Of a stretch of 37,125 nt of DNA, positions 31,736 through 37,125 are shown piece by piece (positions within the stretch are counted from its first letter, which is position 1; each line of letters begins with the position of its first letter). Source of the DNA: Pyxidicoccus fallax. Its GTDB lineage: Bacteria > Myxococcota > Myxococcia > Myxococcales > Myxococcaceae. Both the position numbers and the translations under genes were made by a program. The stretch covers positions 1 to 37,125 of the forward strand of contig NZ_JABBJJ010000097.1 in NCBI RefSeq assembly GCF_012933655.1, in the 5' to 3' direction. The notes beneath the pieces were generated by a model. The model was not told the DNA's origin, did not search any database, and saw nothing but the letters and a program-made list of their open reading frames with translations.

Positions 31736-32191
31736 ATGTCCATCCAGCGTGTCGTGAAGCCCCTGCAGTTCGGGGCCCTGTTCGTGTCCGCGGCGGCCCT
31801 GCTCGGAGCCTGTGGCGAGCCGATGTCCGGGGAGGAAACAGTCCAGGAGGAGGCGGCGGGGACGGACTCCACCCTCACGGCCTTCAACATTCCCGCGCCG
31901 GTGGCGTCGATGAACTGCTCGAAGATTGGCACCACCATCTCATGCACCGGCAGCGGCGGCGACGGGGTGACGCCGTACACGTACCAGTGGCAGACGGTGG
32001 ATGACTTCGGGAGCGGCCCGACGAGCCCCTACTGGTACAACGGGGGCACCGCGTACACCGACTACTGCAACTTCGTCCTCTCCACGTCCGGGACGTACTT
32101 CACGAAGTACATCCGGTTCCGCGTCGTGGACGCCAGTGCCCGCGTGTCGAACGAGGTGACGAAGAGCTACCGCTGCTGGGCGCCGAACTAG
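31736..32191 (+). CDS. Small lipoprotein with Ig/PKD-like domain
   Basis: A 151-residue lipoprotein with the lipobox LLGAC (Cys26). The linker is acidic (EETVQEEAAGTDS). The ~100-residue mature domain contains MNCSKIGTTISCTGSGGDGVTPYTYQWQTVDD, which looks like an Ig/PKD-type beta-sandwich (Cys, then YxWQ), then TYFTKYIRFRVVDASARVSNEVTKSYRC. Its four Cys could form two disulfides. It probably binds or decorates the cell surface; no enzyme motif is seen. GGAGGAAG lies 6 nt before the ATG. It is convergent with the second M57 gene. Confidence 0.75.
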   Translation: MSIQRVVKPLQFGALFVSAAALLGACGEPMSGEETVQEEAAGTDSTLTAFNIPAPVASMNCSKIGTTISCTGSGGDGVTPYTYQWQTVDDFGSGPTSPYWYNGGTAYTDYCNFVLSTSGTYFTKYIRFRVVDASARVSNEVTKSYRCWAPN

Positions 32192-32298
32192 CGGGGCTTC
32201 GGGGCGAACGGCTCCCGTCCGGCCGCGCGGGACTCCTTGATTTGCCCCATCCGCTCCGTGAGCGTCTCGAACTCGGCCACCCACACCTCGCACGGAGA

Positions 32299-32335
32299 CG
32301 GTGGCGGCCCGCATCGCGCAGGCGGGCCGCCACCG
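32299..32335. terminator. 14-bp perfect hairpin between convergent genes
   Basis: CGGTGGCGGCCCGC (32299-32312) pairs perfectly with GCGGGCCGCCACCG (32322-32335) around a 9-nt loop. It lies 6 nt from the stop of the second M57 gene and 107 nt after the lipoprotein stop, so it can end both transcripts. There is no T-run. Confidence 0.65.
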
Positions 32336-32341
32336 CCACTC

Positions 32342-33103
32342 TCAATAGAGGAAGTTCAGCGCGGCGATGTCGGTGCTGGTGAACTCGCCGTTCGTATTGG
32401 GCGGGATGCAGGTGTTCATGATGGACCCGCCTGGCGTGGCCGTGGTCGGCGTCCCGGGAATGTGGATGGCACCCGTGCCGGGGGTGCCGCCGCCGCCGGT
32501 GCCGCAGCTGATGGCCGGATTGTAGGCGTCCGAGTGGGCCAGACCGAGGGTGTGGCCAATCTCGTGCGTGATGAGGTGCTCGATGTAGTCGAGGTTGTAG
32601 CTGTTCAGCCCGGTTCCGATGCGGATCTGATTGTAGGGCAAGCCGCCCGAGGGAAAGCCCGAGGTGCCGCCGGTCCCGGTCGTGGTCAGCATCGCGATGT
32701 TCGCGGTGCAGCCGGTGGCCGGTCCACGCACGAAGTGGATGCGGAGCGCCAGGACGTTGTAGTTGATGATGGCCTCGTTGAGCCCCTGGCTGAGCTGGGC
32801 GTAGCTGTTGAACGTGGCGGTGGGGTTGATGCAGATCTTCGTCACGGCGGTGCTGACGAGGTTGGGATGCCTGTACTGCTCCTGGCTCCCCTCGGGGCGC
32901 TGGAGCCGCTCCCGGGACGCCTCGAGGCTCACCTGGACGTCACCCCCGACGTACACGGCACCGTCGATGACCTGGATGTCGTCGGCCGGGAACCCGGCCT
33001 TGCTCAGGTTGTCGACAATCTCCTGCGTCTCATCGGGTTGCCCGGCACAACCGAACATCAACGCAATACATCCCGCCGCGAGCACGACACTTCTTGCGAA
33101 CAT
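32342..33103 (-). CDS. M57-family metallopeptidase lipoprotein (copy 2)
   Basis: A 253-residue paralogue of the protein at 30118-30897. I use the ATG at 33103 (MFARSVVLAAGC), with AGAGGA about 7 nt upstream; the longer frame adds 14 unsupported residues. The lipobox ends at Cys19 (LMFGC). The zinc motif is HEIGHTLGLAH (His180, Glu181, His184, His190), matching the HEIGH name of family M57. The Met-turn GGSIMNTCIP follows. The order and spacing of the Cys pairs and of AGFPADDI, FNSY, HFVRGP and EFTSTDI segments match copy 1, so both came from one ancestor. The two share orientation but are separated by the Cys-rich peptide and a lipoprotein. Confidence 0.88.
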   Translation of the reverse strand: MFARSVVLAAGCIALMFGCAGQPDETQEIVDNLSKAGFPADDIQVIDGAVYVGGDVQVSLEASRERLQRPEGSQEQYRHPNLVSTAVTKICINPTATFNSYAQLSQGLNEAIINYNVLALRIHFVRGPATGCTANIAMLTTTGTGGTSGFPSGGLPYNQIRIGTGLNSYNLDYIEHLITHEIGHTLGLAHSDAYNPAISCGTGGGGTPGTGAIHIPGTPTTATPGGSIMNTCIPPNTNGEFTSTDIAALNFLY

Positions 33104-33234
33104 GGAGAGTCCTCTTCGACAGTCGAGGTGTGCAGCCGGCGGCATTCTGCCTCAAGCTCGGACTTCTCAGCCTTTCTTTATAAACAAGGATTGATGGTTC
33201 CCCTGCCCCATCTCTCGGCTGAGGCTCCGGGTGC

Positions 33235-36033
33235 TCAGGGCGTCTCCGGGCCCGACATCAGCACGCGCAGCATGGCCTCGGTGATGGCGGGGTCCGCGCT
33301 GGCCGTGCTCGTGCCGAAGAGGTTGATACCCTGCTCCCGCATCTGCTGGACGGCCTGCTCCGGCGTGAGCGCTCCCGAGCGCAGCCGGGCCTGGATTTCC
33401 GGGTCGAGCCAGAGGTTACTGGCCTCTACCGCCGCCATCTTCAGGGCATCCGCGGCGATCTCCGTCGCTTCCCTCTTCACCCCCAGGGAGGTGATGAGCT
33501 GGCCCTCGAACCGGGTCGTGAAACGTTCCCACGGGATGATGCCGGTGAAGGTGCCGAGGATGATGACCTTCAGCAATTCATCGTCCCCCTGCCCACTGTT
33601 CCAGAGCTCCTCGAGCTTCGCCGGGTCCCTCACGGCGTCCGCCACGTGCCCGCCCAACGCTTCGAACATCCCCTCCAGGACCTTCCTCGCCATGGACTTG
33701 GTGGCCCCGTTGTCGAGCAGCGGCACCACCATCCCCAAGCCAAAGTCCACGACGGCCCCGCCAATCAGGTTGGGCAGCGCCAGCGTCCGCCCCTCGAGGT
33801 GAGCGTCGTACTGCGCGAAGGCAGCGCCCACCGCTGCGTTGACCCCGGCGGCCAGGATGGGCCCCCCCGCCGCCATGGCCACCGCCGAGGCGCCCGTCTT
33901 GAACGCGGCCTGGGCGAGCTGACGGACCACGGTCATGTTGCCCAGCACCTGGTCCTTCTGGGCAATCACGCTGTCCACGAACGGCTGGAGGTTGTCGAAG
34001 TACGCGTCGTGCTGGATGCCGCCCAGTGTCAGCGCCTGGGCCACGAACACCGGGTCGCTGGAGCCGCGAAGCTGGCGGGCCAGGTCGCGCAGTCCGCTGA
34101 CGCCGATGGCCGAGAAGTCATCCAGGTTCGCCCTCTCGATGGGATTGCCGCCGACGAACACGTTGAAGAGGGCGGCCAGGGCCGGGGGGCCGCCGACGTA
34201 CCGGGTCATGTCCGGGTTGCCCGTGGCGGCGACGGAGTCGGCCAGGGCATCCAGATAGTCGGCGGCCATGGAGGGGGTGATGGGACTGGGGATGGAGCCC
34301 TGGAGGCCCTCCGCGGTCACCGGCTGGGGAAGGTTCGCGATGGCGGGGAACCGGCCGGCCAGCTCCGCCGGGACGGGCGGCAGCTCCGCCGCGGCGTTCA
34401 CGCTCGCGGGGTCCAGGTTGCCCAGCGCCTGCTGCACCTCGGCCGCGGCCACGCTGCCGAGGTTGCCCTGGAAGGTGTCGAGCAGCGCGACGTCGAAGTT
34501 CGGGCGCTGGAGGAAGAAGAGCAGGTTTCCCTGCCGGGCCTCCACCGGCAGCGCCGGGTTGAAGAGCAGCTCGCTGGCGTAGCGGTTCTGGAGGAGGGTG
34601 TTCCAGGTCCGGAGGTCGCCCTGCTGGGCCGCGTCGTTGCCGGGGTAGCGGATGGACGCCAGGTACTGGGCGACAGGAATCCGCACCTGCGAGTTCCGCT
34701 GGAGCGCCACCGGCGGGAGGGAAAGGAAGACCGTCGCCGCCAGGCGGTCCGTCGCCTCCGAGCGGGGCAGCTCGGCCAGCCCGGACATGAGGTTTCCAAG
34801 GGCGGTGCCGGAGAGCCCGCCCATCAGCCCGGAGCCCGTATCGGCGCCGAGGGCGACGAGGGGCTGGGCCACCGCGTCCACGCCCGCCGTGTCGATGAGC
34901 TGCTGGATGGCCTCGCCGGCTCCTCCCGTGGCCATGAGCGCCACGGCCTGGCCCCACAGGTCGCCGCCCGCCTGCGCCCAGAGCCGCGAGGACATCTCGG
35001 TCTGGAGCTTGACCGAGCCGCTGGCGGCGACGAGCCGCGCGAACTCCTCGGAGGGACGGCCCATCCCCATGCCCTCGGGGCCCATCAGCCGTTCCAGCTG
35101 CTCCGGCGTCACCGCGCCCTGCTCGAAGGCGTGGCCCAGCGCCATCGCCATCGCCGGGTGGTCGTCGGCGATGTGTCCCGCCTTCCTGAAGACCTGCCCT
35201 CCATCGCCGCTGGACAGGCTGCGCTCGACGAGCAACCCCATGAGGAAGCCCTTCTCCTCGCGGGTCAGCGCGCCTGGAGTCCCCTTCCCGGCGAAGATGT
35301 CCTCCAGGGTGCGGGCGTTGGAGCCGAACTGCTCGACGATGGAGCGCAGGACGTCCTGGCGCTCGGGCGTGACGCCATCGGCCACCTGACGGTGGGCGAT
35401 GGAGGAGAGCCCCAGCTTCCGGAGGACGGCCTCGCGCCCCGGGCCGGGCGGCTGCGCGAAGACCTGTCGTAGATGCGAATGGGAAACGGAGACCGGCCGG
35501 TGGTAGCCGGCATGCGCCGCCTCCCACTCCGCGCGGCTGGCGTACACCTTGCCGGGCTCGTTCGGGTCGACGATGGAGCCATCCGGGCGCTGCACCACGG
35601 CGTGGCCCACGGGGTCATCCGCGTCCGCGTAGAGAAGGACCTGGTCTCCCGGGCGGGCGGACTCATAGGCGCGCTCGAGGCAGTTCGAGCTGCCATCGTT
35701 GAGCACCTCGCTCGCCAGCGAGGAGGCGGTGCCCCCGGCCCCCGCCCTGGGCAGTGTGGCAGCGAAGCCCTTCTCGCTCAGGGCCATCAGCCGCGCCGGG
35801 CTCATGCGGGGTGCCTGGACCCCCGGGGCGTCCCCCGAGGGCGTGGCGGAAATGGACGGCTTCCGCGTCCGCGGTTGGGGAGCGACGAACGTGTCCTTCG
35901 GTGCCGGAGGCGGAGGCGCCGGAGGCGGGCTGGGGGCCCGCTGTTGGAGCACCTGCGTGGACGCCGTCTGCTGGGTGGACGTCGTGGGCGGGAAGCGCGG
36001 GCTCCCGACCCCCCTCGTGAAAGAACCGGACAT
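33235..36033 (-). CDS. Large putative effector with papain-like domain
   Basis: A 932-residue protein of no recognised full-length family. Residues 1-60 are Ser/Thr/Pro-rich (QQRAPSPPPAPPPPAPKD) without a classical signal peptide. Residues 105-185 look like a papain-like fold: Cys118 in DGSSNCLERA, His144 in DPVGHAVVQ and Asp156 in GSIVDPNEPGKVY, in the order and spacing seen in small papain-like toxin and transglutaminase domains. The middle (200-700) is mostly helical. Residues about 708-770 are Ala/Gly-rich and hydrophobic and might insert in a membrane. The C terminus ends with TPEQAVQQMREQGINLFGTS. Secreted toxin or large structural effector are both possible. It stands alone, downstream of a cytochrome gene, with no evident immunity gene. 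Confidence 0.75.
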   Translation of the reverse strand: MSGSFTRGVGSPRFPPTTSTQQTASTQVLQQRAPSPPPAPPPPAPKDTFVAPQPRTRKPSISATPSGDAPGVQAPRMSPARLMALSEKGFAATLPRAGAGGTASSLASEVLNDGSSNCLERAYESARPGDQVLLYADADDPVGHAVVQRPDGSIVDPNEPGKVYASRAEWEAAHAGYHRPVSVSHSHLRQVFAQPPGPGREAVLRKLGLSSIAHRQVADGVTPERQDVLRSIVEQFGSNARTLEDIFAGKGTPGALTREEKGFLMGLLVERSLSSGDGGQVFRKAGHIADDHPAMAMALGHAFEQGAVTPEQLERLMGPEGMGMGRPSEEFARLVAASGSVKLQTEMSSRLWAQAGGDLWGQAVALMATGGAGEAIQQLIDTAGVDAVAQPLVALGADTGSGLMGGLSGTALGNLMSGLAELPRSEATDRLAATVFLSLPPVALQRNSQVRIPVAQYLASIRYPGNDAAQQGDLRTWNTLLQNRYASELLFNPALPVEARQGNLLFFLQRPNFDVALLDTFQGNLGSVAAAEVQQALGNLDPASVNAAAELPPVPAELAGRFPAIANLPQPVTAEGLQGSIPSPITPSMAADYLDALADSVAATGNPDMTRYVGGPPALAALFNVFVGGNPIERANLDDFSAIGVSGLRDLARQLRGSSDPVFVAQALTLGGIQHDAYFDNLQPFVDSVIAQKDQVLGNMTVVRQLAQAAFKTGASAVAMAAGGPILAAGVNAAVGAAFAQYDAHLEGRTLALPNLIGGAVVDFGLGMVVPLLDNGATKSMARKVLEGMFEALGGHVADAVRDPAKLEELWNSGQGDDELLKVIILGTFTGIIPWERFTTRFEGQLITSLGVKREATEIAADALKMAAVEASNLWLDPEIQARLRSGALTPEQAVQQMREQGINLFGTSTASADPAITEAMLRVLMSGPETP

Positions 36034-36090
36034 GAATCCCCCTCGTGTGCCCGGGTTATCGCGAGGGGGCCGGCGGAGGGCGAATTAAGC

Positions 36091-36103
36091 CGGATTAAAT
36101 CCG
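36091..36103. promoter_or_regulatory. 13-bp AT-containing palindrome
   Basis: CGGATT-A-AATCCG is perfectly symmetric. It lies between the cytochrome stop (36105) and the papain-like gene start (36033), 58 nt upstream of the latter. It could be an operator for that gene. Confidence 0.3.
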
Positions 36104-36104
36104 C

Positions 36105-37125
36105 TCAGCGCTTCGCCTCCAGCAGCCGCATCGACTGCTGCACGATGGCCTTCGCGCGCTGCTTCGCGTGCGGCCAGGCCTTGGTGAGCTGGAAGTCCCC
36201 GTCCGTGGTGGTCGCGTACGTGTTGTGGCAGTTGATGCAGCCGTGCGGGCTGTTGGGAGCATCGACGGGCTCCTGGAGGTACGTCTCCATCGTCGTGTTC
36301 GCCAGGAACTTCGGCTGCGTCGGCGGGTCGCTCATGTTCGTGCCGCCCCACTGCGCCGCCACGAGCTGGTAGTTCCGCCACACGTTGTCCGCGCGCAGCG
36401 CCGCCAGCATCGGCTGGAACCGGGCATTCGCGGCGGCCGGGTTGCCCGCGATGGGGACCACCCGCACCACCTGGACCGGCGTCGTCCACTGCCCCTCCTT
36501 CGGCTGCTGGTTCGGCACCGCGTTGCTCGCGGGGTTGTAGAAACTCCACTTCTTCTTCGCCGCGCTCCCGTTGCTGACCTCCTCCTGCGAGGGCGCGTTG
36601 TCCACGTGCTCGAACGTGGCCCAGACGTAGCGAGGGAAGGTCTGCGTCTTCTGCACGATGTGCAGGCCCACCAGCCCCATCTGCCGCTTCGTGCACTTGC
36701 CGGTGCTCTTGTCGAAGACGAGCGCGTCGACCGCGTAGAAGCGCTTCGGGTCATCCGGGAACCGGCTCTTCGCGTCGCCGAGCACCTTCCACGCCGCCTT
36801 GACGCGGATGGCGCCCAGGCCCTTCGCGTCGTTCGCGCCCTGGGGGAAGTCCACCCCCGTCTTCGGCTGCTTGCGGCTGTCGTAGTAGCCGTTGTTCACC
36901 ACGAAGTCGAAGTAGGGCTCGTTGACCTTCACCTCGTACCAGACAAGCTCGCCATTCAGGTCGATGAGCGGCGCGTGCGTGAAGGCCTGACGCACGTCGC
37001 TCAGCACATCCGACGTCTTCGACGTCATCACCAGCGTGCGCTTCGCCGCCTGGGGGTCCGCCTTCGCGAGCGGCTGGCAGGCCGGAGGAATGCTCTCCGG
37101 CTGATTGAAGGGCGCGGGCCGGGTG
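36105..37125 (-). CDS. c-type cytochrome family protein (3' part; start outside window)
   Basis: At least 339 residues are visible and the frame is open to the window edge, so the N terminus is missing. The internal ATG at 37031 is probably not the start, because ACQPLAKADPQAAKRTLV reads on upstream of it. Near the C terminus is one heme c site, GCINCHNTYA (CxxCH). The rest includes LIDLNGELVWYEVKVNEPYFDFVVNNGYYD and FPRYVWATFEHVDNAP. The layout resembles myxobacterial cytochrome-family proteins of ~350-400 residues that sit in the periplasm. Electron transfer is likely; the partner is unknown. Confidence 0.8.
   Translation of the reverse strand, partial: TRPAPFNQPESIPPACQPLAKADPQAAKRTLVMTSKTSDVLSDVRQAFTHAPLIDLNGELVWYEVKVNEPYFDFVVNNGYYDSRKQPKTGVDFPQGANDAKGLGAIRVKAAWKVLGDAKSRFPDDPKRFYAVDALVFDKSTGKCTKRQMGLVGLHIVQKTQTFPRYVWATFEHVDNAPSQEEVSNGSAAKKKWSFYNPASNAVPNQQPKEGQWTTPVQVVRVVPIAGNPAAANARFQPMLAALRADNVWRNYQLVAAQWGGTNMSDPPTQPKFLANTTMETYLQEPVDAPNSPHGCINCHNTYATTTDGDFQLTKAWPHAKQRAKAIVQQSMRLLEAKR

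Noticed and set aside
33646-35472. 608-codon open frame on the plus strand
   Set aside because: Shadow of the papain-like protein gene; composition typical of antisense high-GC frames.

Overview
The window comes from a high-GC deltaproteobacterium of the Myxococcus/Corallococcus/Archangium type. The evidence is GC-rich coding sequence with strong third-position bias, a DUF2381 (TIGR02268, 'Myxococcus xanthus paralogous family') gene, two M57 'HEIGH' metallopeptidases, many lipoproteins, and one-component and ECF regulators. Function assignments come from motif recognition by eye; no database search was run.

Region 1 (1-8470) is the most striking. On the minus strand there are two tandem copies of a three-gene module. 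Each has an ECF sigma factor, then a ~1,000-residue membrane protein that fuses an anti-sigma zinc finger (HxxxCxxC), one transmembrane helix, TPR-like helices and a C-terminal CHAT (caspase-like) protease domain with a His/Cys pair, then a 60-63 residue proline-rich protein with its own Shine-Dalgarno and a DPPP motif. In both copies the sigma stop and anti-sigma start overlap as ATGA, and a strong hairpin follows the small ORF of the upstream copy. I propose a signalling/proteolysis system in which the anti-sigma factor is itself a TPR-CHAT protease.

Region 2 (8471-12540) holds an orphan membrane histidine kinase behind an alpha/beta hydrolase, divergent from a WYL-type regulator that overlaps a MORN-like gene. 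A tandem 10-bp repeat in the divergent intergenic region is a candidate operator. Region 3 (12569-17685, minus strand) holds a secretable-looking EF-hand protein related to the calcium-binding part of RTX proteins, and a small oxidative group: MpaB/DUF2236 oxygenase, cytochrome P450, and a berberine-bridge-type FAD oxidase with a candidate RBS-sequestering hairpin. Region 4 (17832-20438) has a PAS-STAS RsbR-like protein, an unrecognised two-helix membrane protein, and a lipoprotein gene broken by a one-base frameshift.

Region 5 (20662-24694, minus strand) is visibly AT-richer than its surroundings. It looks like a type VI secretion cargo cassette: DUF2169 protein, ketosynthase-fold protein lacking the catalytic Cys, PAAR-like DUF4150 protein with a C-terminal HNH-like nuclease toxin, and a probable immunity protein. 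Region 6 (25163-30013) has an S41-type peptidase with a decayed copy of its own 5' end downstream, an alpha/beta hydrolase, the DUF2381 protein and a lipoprotein. Region 7 (30118-33103) has two paralogous M57 lipoprotein peptidases flanking a 10-cysteine secreted peptide and a small lipoprotein; long perfect hairpins separate the convergent genes. Region 8 (33235-37125) has a 932-residue protein with a Pro-rich N terminus and a papain-like Cys-His-Asp domain, and the 3' part of a c-type cytochrome gene that runs off the right edge.
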